Shown here piece by piece: positions 1 to 5,794 of a stretch of DNA of 7,915 bases (position 1 is the stretch's first letter; each line of letters starts with the position of its first letter). Where the stretch lies: positions 1 through 7,915 of the forward strand of contig CAMLEF010000218.1 of assembly GCA_946478675.1 (NCBI GenBank), written 5' to 3'. The notes beneath the pieces were generated by a model. It searched no databases. It saw only the letters and a list, made by a program, of their open reading frames with translations, and was not told the origin of the DNA. The position numbers and the translations under genes were made by a program. The DNA comes from an uncultured Flavobacteriales bacterium (GTDB lineage: Bacteria; Bacteroidota; Bacteroidia; Palsa-965).

Positions 1-174
1 ACGCCCTGGGTCACCGTCCATCACGGCCACACGCCGATCATCGAGATCACCTCTGAGACCACCGCCACCGGCATCTGGGCGATGGAAGACCGGATCTATG
101 GCTCGCCCGGCGAGGATATTTCCTGGATCCACGGCTTCGGCGCAAATTCGGTGAACTGCAGAATGTACGAGTGA
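1..174 (+). CDS. SnoaL-like / NTF2-fold domain protein, internal fragment
   Basis: Frame 1 is open from the first base to a TGA at 172-174 and has no start codon inside the window, so the N-terminus is missing. Residues 7-10 are HHGH and residues 21-30 are TTATGIWAME, followed by an aspartate; this matches my memory of the HHGHxPxIEI...ATGIWAM-D core of SnoaL-like (nuclear transport factor 2 superfamily) proteins, small cone-shaped alpha+beta folds found in hydroxylating and isomerising enzymes and many uncharacterised proteins. Residues 43-47 (IHGFG) may still fit the family's HGYGHYHE strand, but the frame then departs and stops 10 residues later, whereas family members usually continue about 30-40 residues. 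Bases 1-110 are 72/110 G+C, against 30/60 in bases 121-180. The fragment is therefore probably joined to unrelated DNA near base 110-145. The domain call is fairly secure; whether it belongs to this genome is doubtful. Confidence 0.6.
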   Translation, partial: TPWVTVHHGHTPIIEITSETTATGIWAMEDRIYGSPGEDISWIHGFGANSVNCRMYE

Positions 175-269
175 AAAAGAAGAAAGCCGATCGCCACGAA
201 CACGCACCAGGCCATCAGCTTCAGCAGGAGCGGCGCCGTGGAATAACGTTGCCAGGAATGGAGTTGCAT
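96..269 (-). CDS. N-terminal fragment of an unidentified membrane protein
   Basis: The reading frame starts at ATG 269 and ends at TAG 96-98 (57 residues). Residues about 13-37 form a hydrophobic segment with LLLKLMAWCVFVAIGFLLF at its core, a good single membrane helix or signal anchor after a short basic/aromatic N-terminus. I do not recognise the family. Only about the first 43 residues (down to base ~141) are likely genuine, because the C-terminal part lies antisense to the SnoaL-like fragment, which is real coding sequence on the other strand. An in-frame start at 332 was rejected because residues 1-21 of that version are encoded by the GTTGGT repeat region. The gene is therefore probably truncated by the left-hand junction. 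A real tiny membrane protein of 57 residues is possible but less likely. Confidence 0.35.
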   Translation of the reverse strand: MQLHSWQRYSTAPLLLKLMAWCVFVAIGFLLFHSYILQFTEFAPKPWIQEISSPGEP

Positions 270-272
270 GCG

Positions 273-365
273 GCAAAGTTGGTTAAAAAGTCGAACGGTT
301 GGTGAAGCCTGCTGATTCACTAAACCAACCAACTCACTTCTCTCAACCAGCTCACCAACTTTTGC
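273..365. repeat. GTTGGT-type nested inverted repeats, intergenic
   Basis: GCAAAGTTGGT (273-283) is matched by its near-perfect reverse complement ACCAACTTTTGC (354-365, one extra T). Inside it, GGTTGGT (297-303) pairs exactly with ACCAACC (324-330), with GTGAA (302-306) and TTCAC (316-320) complementary between them. Further GTTGG/CCAAC words fill the rest. The element lies just past the stop codon of the YiiX-like gene (370) and before the start of the membrane-protein fragment. It could fold in RNA as a branched hairpin, but there is no U-tract to make it a classic terminator. Confidence 0.6.
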
Positions 366-369
366 AGGG

Positions 370-1044
370 TTAATGTTCTTTGACCGTCATAAGCAATTCG
401 CTGTCGAAAATGCTGGCGGGTGAAATCATCGGCTCTTTCAGCGGAATGTTTTTGCCGTAACGTCGCGCCAGTTGCTCCTTGACGACGGGGTTGCTGAGAT
501 CGTATTCGCCGAGCGGTTTTGTTTGGCCGACTTCCAGCCCGGTTGCTTCGTGGTACGCTTTCCATACGAGCTCGGAGCAGTAAAAATTCTCGTCGCTCCA
601 GTTGAAGGCGATGTCGTAGTTCTTGCCGAGATTTTTCGTGACGTACGCGTGCATTTTATTCAGCGCGGGTTTCGTCAAAACACTGTCGGCGTTTTTCAAT
701 CGCTTCACGACATAATAATTGTGATCGCCGTGCGTGATCCATTCTTCGAACGGCGTTTTCGAAACCGGCTGCACGGCTTCGTAGACAAACCATTTGCCGC
801 CGTCGTTGAACAGGACGCCGCAATGGCTGTATTTCGAATGTGTCGCCAACTGGATTGCGGCGCTTTGTCCGCTGCCGGAAGTCTGGAAAATGATATCGCC
901 GTCGTGCAGATTCGTGTCGACGGCCGTGGTGCTTATAAACGTTTCACGTTCTGTCCCGTTTTCCTTTTCAGGAATTGAAGAAGACGCGGGTTGACAGGAA
1001 AAAATCGTGATAAAAAGCGCGAAGGGGAAAATGAATTTTTTCAT
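370..1044 (-). CDS. Lipoprotein of the YiiX/YaeF permuted papain-like family (NlpC/P60 superfamily)
   Basis: 224 residues from ATG 1044; a GTG directly upstream (1047) is an alternative start. Residues 1-17 form a lipoprotein signal (MKKFIFPFALFITIFSC), so the mature protein should be lipid-anchored at Cys17. The family signature follows: HDGDIIFQ near residues 47-54, YSHCGVLF at 72-79, YEA at 88-90, and FYCSELVWKAY from 154. By family knowledge the histidine (His74) and the cysteine (Cys156) form the catalytic pair in circularly permuted order (His before Cys), with Glu89 conserved. Members are thought to be amidases or peptidases acting on cell-wall peptides or lipid-linked substrates, but the substrate is not established. 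Length is normal for the family and both key residues are present, so the enzyme looks intact. It sits 55 bp after rsmE in the same direction and may be read with it. Family call strong; substrate unknown. Confidence 0.88.
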   Translation of the reverse strand: MKKFIFPFALFITIFSCQPASSSIPEKENGTERETFISTTAVDTNLHDGDIIFQTSGSGQSAAIQLATHSKYSHCGVLFNDGGKWFVYEAVQPVSKTPFEEWITHGDHNYYVVKRLKNADSVLTKPALNKMHAYVTKNLGKNYDIAFNWSDENFYCSELVWKAYHEATGLEVGQTKPLGEYDLSNPVVKEQLARRYGKNIPLKEPMISPASIFDSELLMTVKEH

Positions 1045-1051
1045 CACCCCA

Positions 1052-1095
1052 ATTTACCGGCGAAACATCCGGGATGGAAATTCTTGCTGGTAAAT
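1052..1095 (-). repeat. Imperfect inverted repeat between rsmE and the YiiX-like gene
   Basis: ATTTACCGGC (1052-1061) and GCTGGTAAAT (1086-1095) are reverse complements at 9 of 10 positions, separated by 24 bases. It occupies almost all of the gap between the rsmE stop (1100) and the next gene's start. It has no adjoining U-tract, so it is not an obvious terminator; an mRNA hairpin or operator-like site is possible. Chance occurrence cannot be excluded. Confidence 0.35.
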
Positions 1096-1099
1096 AGTG

Positions 1100-1801
1100 T
1101 TAATGCGCCGCGAGATGAGCGGACACGACGGCATACAGCGCGGCGGTTTCCGTGCGGAGGCGGGTGTCGCCCAGGCTGACGGGATGAAAGCCGTTTTTCA
1201 TCGCGAGAAAAATTTCTTCTCCGGAGAAATCGCCTTCGGGCCCGATAAGGATGAGCACTTCGTCCACCTGCTTCACCTGCGCTTGCAACGAACGTTTTTC
1301 GCCGTCGACACAATGTGCGATGAATTTCTGCGTCGCTTCGTTGTTCTCCAGCAATTCGCGGAGCGGCAGCACGCCGTGAATTTCCGGCAGCCAGGATTGC
1401 TGCGATTGTTTCATTGCGGAAACGACCAGCTTTTCGAGACGCTCAATCTTTACTTTTTCTTTTTCCGAATGATCGCACTGGATCAGCGTGATGCGGTCGA
1501 TGCCGATCTCCGTTGCTTTTTCCACGAACCATTCGAGGCGATCGGCGTTCTTCGTGGGCGCAACAGCTACATGCAAACGAAAAGTGCGGCCGGTCGTTTC
1601 GCTTTGACGGCGTTGAACCAGCAGCGTGCAGCGTTTCGCGTGATCGTCTTCCACCGTTGCTTCCGCGCGTGTTCCTTTTCCATCGACGAGCTCCACGATG
1701 TCGCCTTTCTGCAGGCGCAGCACACGCACCGCATGTTTCGATTCGTCTTCGTCGAGTGCGATGAGATCGCCGGAAAGGTCGGGGAAGTAGAAGAGGTGCA
1801 T
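1100..1801 (-). CDS. rsmE: 16S rRNA (uracil(1498)-N(3))-methyltransferase RsmE
   Basis: 233 residues from ATG 1801, beginning MHLFYFPDL as I recall for Bacteroidota RsmE; the in-frame ATG at 1840 would overlap the upstream gene by 34 bases and adds an unrelated leader. RsmE is a SPOUT-class methyltransferase that uses S-adenosylmethionine to methylate N3 of U1498 in the 30S decoding region. The N-terminal PUA-like part carries SKHAVRVLRL (21-30). The trefoil-knot part shows WFVEKATEIGI (91-101), the LIQCDHSEK stretch (106-114), MKQSQQSWLPE (130-140), the AdoMet loop LIGPEGDFSGEE (185-196) and the terminal motif LGDTRLRTETAAL (210-222). All expected motifs are present and the length is typical (about 235-245). 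It lies 5 bp after gluQ, so the two are almost certainly co-transcribed as an RNA-modification pair. Confidence 0.95.
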   Translation of the reverse strand: MHLFYFPDLSGDLIALDEDESKHAVRVLRLQKGDIVELVDGKGTRAEATVEDDHAKRCTLLVQRRQSETTGRTFRLHVAVAPTKNADRLEWFVEKATEIGIDRITLIQCDHSEKEKVKIERLEKLVVSAMKQSQQSWLPEIHGVLPLRELLENNEATQKFIAHCVDGEKRSLQAQVKQVDEVLILIGPEGDFSGEEIFLAMKNGFHPVSLGDTRLRTETAALYAVVSAHLAAH

Positions 1802-1806
1802 GTCGT

Positions 1807-2628
1807 TTATCCGAGGGCGATGCGGTTCGTGCTCATCCATTCCTGGAATTGCCGGCGGATCGTTGCTGCCGTTACGCCGCTTTCGCGCTGTGCTTTCAAA
1901 GATAAGGCGCCTTCGGATTTCGACAGCTTATGATTTTCCTCATCTGTCAGCAGCGGATGATGCAGGAAGTTGATTCCTGAGAATGACGCTTCTCCCAGTT
2001 GCTGTGCAAGAAAAAGCTGCGCGGCAGTCGACGAAAAAAGATCGGCCCCGCGCACAATGTCCGTTACGCCGAAATGCAGATCGTCGGTTACGGAAACGAG
2101 ATGATACGCCGGAAGACCATCGCGCCGCCTGACGATGAAATTGCCGGTTTCCTGCTGCAGATCGATGGTGTGAGGACCGTTGTTGTCGGAAAATAAAATC
2201 GTCGCGCCTTGCGGAATTTTCATTCGAAGCGAAGTGTCGGGCGTATCAAGCAGCAACTGTTTGGTTTCGCAGAAGCACCGACCGTTTTCCTGCAATTGCT
2301 TGCGAGAGCAGGAACATGCGTACACTTTTTCTTCCGCGATGAGTTTTGCAATTGCTTTCTCGTACAACGGCAAACGATGGCGCTGCGACCAGTTGGCTTC
2401 AAAGTCCTGCGCATCTTTTGGTCCGTTCTGCCATTCGATGCCGAGCCAGTGCAGGGAATCGAAAATGTCCTGCACGTATTCCGGGCGTTTCCGTTCGGCG
2501 TCGCTGTCGTCGATGCGAAGGAGGATCTTTCCGTTATGAAATTTCGCCAGTTGTTCCGTCAGTAAAAAAGAGAACGCATTGCCGGTGTGCAGGTAACCGC
2601 TGGGTGTAGGAGCAATGCGCGTGAGCAT
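1807..2628 (-). CDS. gluQ: Glutamyl-Q tRNA(Asp) synthetase (GluRS-like, lacks anticodon domain)
   Basis: 273 residues from ATG 2628. This is the catalytic half of a class I glutamyl-tRNA synthetase without the C-terminal anticodon-binding domain, which is how GluQ-RS differs from GltX (about 460-500 residues). It activates glutamate and transfers it to queuosine at position 34 of tRNA-Asp. Visible are IAPTPSGYLHTGN (5-17, HIGH-type), LRIDDSDAERKRPEY (37-51), four cysteines at 105, 107, 118 and 120 where YadB-type enzymes bind zinc, GNFIVRRRDGLPAYHL (162-177), DIVRGADLF (190-198) and HKLSKSEGA (233-241, KMSKS-type). The product ends soon after the KLSKS loop, as expected. It heads a two-gene unit with rsmE. 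Upstream lies the CACNAAGR repeat array, so its promoter must sit in the short AT-rich stretch 2629-2687 or within the repeats; I could not pick a convincing promoter. Confidence 0.92.
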   Translation of the reverse strand: MLTRIAPTPSGYLHTGNAFSFLLTEQLAKFHNGKILLRIDDSDAERKRPEYVQDIFDSLHWLGIEWQNGPKDAQDFEANWSQRHRLPLYEKAIAKLIAEEKVYACSCSRKQLQENGRCFCETKQLLLDTPDTSLRMKIPQGATILFSDNNGPHTIDLQQETGNFIVRRRDGLPAYHLVSVTDDLHFGVTDIVRGADLFSSTAAQLFLAQQLGEASFSGINFLHHPLLTDEENHKLSKSEGALSLKAQRESGVTAATIRRQFQEWMSTNRIALG

Positions 2629-2687
2629 GAATAGGATTTAGGAATTGTGATTTACGAAGTACGATTTATTTAGTGACTTCTGAAAAT

Positions 2688-2966
2688 CCTTAATGCCCTG
2701 ATGTTTTTGTGGCAACAGCCATTTTTTTTTGCCACTAAGGCACAAAGACACAAAGGAAAATTACTGATGAGGGCCTGCGTCTTTATCGTCTTAGTGCCTT
2801 GGTGTCTTTGTGGCAATAATCATTTCGTCTTTTGCCACTAAGGCGCAAAGACACAAAGAGAAAAATGTCAGATGAGAGCTTGCGTCTTTATCGTTCTTAG
2901 TGTCTTTGTGTCTTTGTGGCAATAACCATTTACGCCTTTTGCCACTAAGACACAAAGACACGAAGG
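2688..2966. repeat. Array of ~105-bp palindromic units built from the 8-mer CACNAAGR
   Basis: This fills most of the gene-free stretch 2629-2976. Three forward arms (2729-2756, 2832-2859, 2939-2966) each read TTGC followed by about three copies of CACNAAGR. Three reverse arms (2688-2715, degenerate; 2789-2816; 2895-2922) are the same on the other strand. Forward arms recur every 103 and 107 bp. The arm sequence is not all that repeats: 2766-2788 and 2871-2893 are 21/23 identical, so whole units were duplicated. Reverse arm 2895-2922 and forward arm 2939-2966 are complementary at 25 of 28 positions with a 16-base loop; the pair 2789-2816/2832-2859 at 22 of 28. The TTGCCACTAAGGCACAAAG type of word is familiar to me from intergenic repeats of Bacteroidota and some other phyla. 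No coding frame is visible. Confidence 0.9.
2895..2966 (-). terminator. Long hairpin 10 bases after the sigma-cassette stop codon; possible 3'-end structure
   Basis: The strongest palindrome of the repeat array (28-base arms, 25 matching) begins 10 bases downstream of the barrel gene's TAG (2977-2979). In the minus-strand transcript this would be a very stable stem-loop right after the last gene of the sigma cassette. There is no clean U-tract behind it, so it may be a factor-independent pause, an RNase barrier or merely a repeat copy. Terminator function is inference. Confidence 0.35.
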
Positions 2967-2976
2967 AAAACGGTGG

Positions 2977-4191
2977 CTAATACAAATCCGTTTCGTCCAC
3001 CAGATCGATGACGTCTTTGTATTGCACCTTCTTCATTTCCGCTTTGTCGTAACGCGGCGAAACAGCGGACGACGGCATCGAATTGTTATCGCCGGCATCC
3101 ATGCTCGTGTTGAGATCGAACACGTCGTACATCAGGTAATTCCCGGTCGAACGTTTTGATTTCCCGAAACGCCAGCTCACGCCGAATTGCAGGAAGAGCG
3201 TCGGATCGGGTTTCGCATGATAGAAGAAATGCCGCATCGGCCCGTACTGGTTCACGGGATTGTACGAGTACGAATAGAACCAGACGTTGTTGCGCACCGC
3301 CACGCCGCCGGAGAAGAAGACGCTGAAATTGGGATTCGGACGGAAGTCGAAACGCACGCCGTTCGCGATGCCGGTGTAACCCATCTGGAAAACGGAATCG
3401 TTACCGCTGTACAGCGTATCCTTGTTGCTGAAGCGATACAGTCCGCCGTACGCGCGCGTGAAAATGCTGAAGGTGAACTTCGGTTTCGGCTGGAAATACA
3501 CCGCGAGGAAACGCGGGAATTGTGCAGTGAAATAACATTTGCCGTCGAGCTTCCCGATGCGGATGCCGAATACCGGGAGATACAGGCGGTTGCCGAAGAG
3601 GAAATTTTTCGTCACTCCCGCGCGGAAGCTGAAATTCGGCGAAGCCATGATGTTAAAGATCAGCGAGCCGCCCATGCGCCAGGTTTGCGTGAGGTGCTTG
3701 CTGTAATGATCGCCCGTCGCAAACGTGAAAACGTCGCCGAAAAAAATGAAGCGCGAGCCGAACGCATAAATCCCGCGAAGGCCGATGCCTGTTTTATACA
3801 GTCGGTGTTGTTTCGCCAACCCCGAAAATTCCGGACGGTCGCCAAGCGCGTTGAACGTGAGCAGCAGGTGAAAGGTGTTGATGTCGGTGCTGTCTTTTTT
3901 GCCGATAGCGGTGTGCGTCCAGAGCGGCGTGTAGAAGCCGATGTTCGTTTGCGCAAACGTGTATTGTCCGAGGCGCGTGTTGATCGCCGTTTTGTTGCCG
4001 TTGAGATCGCGGCGGCCGGTGGAGAAGTTGTCGAGGTAAATGCACGGGCGGATGTAATTGCGCACTTCACGCGGTTTGCTTTCGCGAAACAGGGCAGACG
4101 ACGTTACGTTTCGCGTGGAATCGCCGGGCGCTGCCACGAGAAAACCGGGCAGCGCGAGGAGCAGTAGCAGGAAAAGTCGGGGAGGACGCAT
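2977..4191 (-). CDS. Predicted outer-membrane beta-barrel protein, last gene of the ECF sigma cassette
   Basis: 404 residues from ATG 4191, one base after the stop of the Spy-like gene. Residues 1-21 are a clear Sec signal (RLFLLLLLALPGFLVAA). Residues about 48-343 show alternating, aromatic-rich strands typical of outer-membrane barrels, for example FAQTNIGFYTPLWT (79-92), RFIFFGDVFTFATG (147-160), FSFRAGVTKNFLFG (187-200), FSVFFSGGVAVRNNVWFYSYSY (starting 289) and LFLQFGVSWRFG (332-343). A polar, acidic tail of about 60 residues (344-404) with several DxxD/DE patches follows the last obvious strand and ends in tyrosine. I cannot name the family; it resembles the uncharacterised Bacteroidota barrel DUFs. 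Pore, receptor or sensor roles are all possible. Its fusion into the sigma operon suggests it is either a signal source or an output of the envelope response. Barrel topology is likely; function unknown. Confidence 0.75.
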   Translation of the reverse strand: MRPPRLFLLLLLALPGFLVAAPGDSTRNVTSSALFRESKPREVRNYIRPCIYLDNFSTGRRDLNGNKTAINTRLGQYTFAQTNIGFYTPLWTHTAIGKKDSTDINTFHLLLTFNALGDRPEFSGLAKQHRLYKTGIGLRGIYAFGSRFIFFGDVFTFATGDHYSKHLTQTWRMGGSLIFNIMASPNFSFRAGVTKNFLFGNRLYLPVFGIRIGKLDGKCYFTAQFPRFLAVYFQPKPKFTFSIFTRAYGGLYRFSNKDTLYSGNDSVFQMGYTGIANGVRFDFRPNPNFSVFFSGGVAVRNNVWFYSYSYNPVNQYGPMRHFFYHAKPDPTLFLQFGVSWRFGKSKRSTGNYLMYDVFDLNTSMDAGDNNSMPSSAVSPRYDKAEMKKVQYKDVIDLVDETDLY

Positions 4192-4192
4192 A

Positions 4193-4678
4193 CTATCGTT
4201 CTTTCGGTTTCGGCGGTTTCTGGTTATCCTGCGTGATGATCTCGACGAGCTTCTTCTTGAATTCTTCTTCTGCGACGTACAGCAGCGCGAGCTTTTTCGC
4301 AGGCAGCACCGTCTTCAGCTTTTCATTCATCTCCGCCTGCAGCGCGACGTCCTGCTGCCGGAGCGAAATGATCTCGTCGGAAAGACGCGTGAGCTCTTCA
4401 TCGGAAAGCTGGCCGGATTGCTCGCGGATCTTGCGGTAATCTTCCTGCAGCTGCTTGCGGATCACGTCGCGCTTGTCCTGGTATTCGTTGTAGATCGGCC
4501 AGAATTTTTCCGCTTCTGCCGGAGTAAGCGCGAGACGATCGGTGATGAACGCGACCTTGAGCGCCTGCACGCGTTCCGCTCCTGCTGCCGTGCGCGTCGA
4601 ATCGCGTTTCTGCTGCGCGGCCAGGTCGTTCGCCAGGAAAGCGAGGAAGAAAAGCAGTAGGTGAATAATTCGCTTCAT
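4193..4678 (-). CDS. Spy/CpxP-like periplasmic protein of an ECF sigma cassette
   Basis: 161 residues from ATG 4678. Residues 1-21 are a Sec signal (IIHLLLFFLAFLANDLAAQ), giving a small, highly charged, helical periplasmic protein. The hallmark is LTPAEAEKFWPIYNEY (51-66), the LTxxQ-like motif in its Bacteroidota form; related proteins are often annotated as sensor of ECF-type sigma factor. Long amphipathic helices follow (about 67-150, rich in K/R/E/Q with heptad-like spacing), ending in a basic proline-rich tail KPPKPKE. Spy and CpxP bind unfolded proteins or a sensor in the periplasm and signal envelope stress; whether this one is chaperone or sensor cannot be told from sequence. It follows the VPENYF-repeat gene by 9 bp and precedes the barrel gene by 1 bp, so all are translated from one message. 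Family and location are well supported, mechanism is inferred. Confidence 0.82.
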   Translation of the reverse strand: MKRIIHLLLFFLAFLANDLAAQQKRDSTRTAAGAERVQALKVAFITDRLALTPAEAEKFWPIYNEYQDKRDVIRKQLQEDYRKIREQSGQLSDEELTRLSDEIISLRQQDVALQAEMNEKLKTVLPAKKLALLYVAEEEFKKKLVEIITQDNQKPPKPKER

Positions 4679-4687
4679 GCCCGGTAA

Positions 4688-5791
4688 TTATTTTTTATCC
4701 TGGATAAGATTGATGTATTCCGAAGGATCCGTCGTGCCGTCGAGCAGGTAAGGCAGCAGCTCCGTGTTTGAATCTTCTGTCGATTGCTCCGCGGTTCCGT
4801 TCACATAACCCGCCACCGTCGTTTCGTCGATGAGGTCGAGCTGCTCCATCGCATCCTGCTTTTCCACTTTGACGGGCGCAGGCTCCGGATGGTTTACCGT
4901 GCGCTGTTTTTTGTGCGGCTGCACGGCTACGATTTTCTGTTGCTGCGGAACGGAATCCTTCCCCGGCTGTTGCGCTACTGCCGGTTGCTGCGGCTGCTGC
5001 GGTATAACAGGCGCGGGTTGTTGCGGATGCGTCGTGTCGTTTTTCGCCAACTGTTTTTCCGGCGTCGTATCGCGGTTGAGGAACCAGAGGCTGACGGCAA
5101 TCAGCAAAGCCGCAGAAGCTGCGATTGCTGCCGGTCGCGCAAAACGTTTGACGACTTCCGCAAAAACAATTACACGGCCGCGTTCGGTTGCGTGTGAATC
5201 TGTTTGTTCTTCTTCGGCAATGCGTTGTGAAATGCGATCGGCCAGCGAATCGAAATAACCGGCAGGAACGTCGTCGTTCTTTTGCAGCTCTTCCGTCGCC
5301 ACACGCGAGAGGATTTTCCCGGAAAGCTTTTCGAAATAATTTTCCGGAACGCCAAAGCCATCATCCTGCTTCACGTTGTCGAGCGCGAGCTTCGTTTGCA
5401 GCGAATCGTTTAGCTCATCAAAGTAATTTTCCGGAACGGCAAACGATTCGCCTGGTGTTACGTTCGGCAATTGCGTCAGCGCAGCAATACGTTCCGTCAA
5501 ATCTTCGAAATAGTTTTCCGGGATTACGAAGCCGAAAGAAGGATCGTGCGCATTTTTCAGTTGCACGACAGCAAGGATACGTTCCGCGAGTTCTTCAAAA
5601 TAATTTTCCGGAACGGTGAAACCTTCCTGCGAAGGAAGAGCCGTTTTGGCATCAACGATTTTCGCATTTTCCGTGAAATAATTTTCCGGCACGACAAATC
5701 CCGCCTCCTTCGACCGGAGCGCATCCAGCAAAGGCGCATGCTTCGACAGATCGTCAAAGTCAGCAGGCAGGTTATCGTTGAGCTCGTTCAT
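4688..5791 (-). CDS. Putative anti-sigma factor: single-pass membrane protein with six VPENYF repeats
   Basis: 367 residues from ATG 5791, 3 bp after the sigma gene. The N-terminal 219 residues carry six copies of a short motif: VPENYF at 34, 60, 119 and 148, IPENYF at 90 and VPAGYF at 175, spaced 26-30 residues and each usually followed by a helix of the (E/D)xLxxxI type. A basic stretch VVKRFARP (213-220) precedes a single membrane helix (about 221-238, IAASAALLIAVSLWF), which by the positive-inside rule puts the repeats in the cytoplasm. Residues 255-287 are a Q/P-rich periplasmic linker; the C-terminus ends with YLLDGTTDPSEYINLIQ. PENYF-type motifs are familiar from Bacteroidota proteins encoded next to ECF sigma genes, normally in one or two copies as I recall. 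No HxxxCxxC zinc motif is present, so it is not a ZAS-type anti-sigma. Anti-sigma role inferred from position and topology. Confidence 0.75.
   Translation of the reverse strand: MNELNDNLPADFDDLSKHAPLLDALRSKEAGFVVPENYFTENAKIVDAKTALPSQEGFTVPENYFEELAERILAVVQLKNAHDPSFGFVIPENYFEDLTERIAALTQLPNVTPGESFAVPENYFDELNDSLQTKLALDNVKQDDGFGVPENYFEKLSGKILSRVATEELQKNDDVPAGYFDSLADRISQRIAEEEQTDSHATERGRVIVFAEVVKRFARPAAIAASAALLIAVSLWFLNRDTTPEKQLAKNDTTHPQQPAPVIPQQPQQPAVAQQPGKDSVPQQQKIVAVQPHKKQRTVNHPEPAPVKVEKQDAMEQLDLIDETTVAGYVNGTAEQSTEDSNTELLPYLLDGTTDPSEYINLIQDKK
5252..5692 (-). repeat. Six intragenic VPENYF-coding repeats
   Basis: The motif codons lie at 5692-5675, 5614-5597, 5524-5507, 5437-5420, 5350-5333 and 5269-5252. 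On the plus strand most copies read GAAATAATTTTCCGG or a near version, while the linker DNA between them differs. Five copies keep PENYF and the sixth is degenerate (PAGYF). The block is conserved in sequence as well as spacing (about 78-90 bp). Confidence 0.85.
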
Positions 5792-5794
5792 GTT

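Noticed and set aside
1802..1840. Upstream ATG (1840) as the rsmE start
   Set aside because: It overlaps gluQ by 34 bases and adds 13 residues unlike the family; MHLFYFPDL from 1801 fits RsmE.
1097..1933. Plus-strand open frame of 278 residues over rsmE and the gluQ end
   Set aside because: It is antisense to RsmE, all of whose motifs are intact, and its own translation has no domain-like pattern.
2629..2687. Bacteroidota-type promoter (TAnnTTTG) for gluQ
   Set aside because: Only a poor match (TACTTCGT on the minus strand) with no convincing -33 element; not reported.
2688..2966. CRISPR array
   Set aside because: Repeats alternate in orientation, are internally built from an 8-mer, and the would-be spacers are nearly identical to each other; no cas genes nearby.
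3187..4167. Long plus-strand open frame (326 residues) across the barrel gene
   Set aside because: It is extremely rich in Arg/Glu/Ala, has no recognisable motif, and lies antisense to a signal-peptide-bearing barrel gene in a tight operon; a frame shadow.
4058..4660. Plus-strand open frame of 200 residues over the Spy-like gene
   Set aside because: Low-complexity R/L/F-rich translation, antisense to a gene with a signal peptide and family motif.
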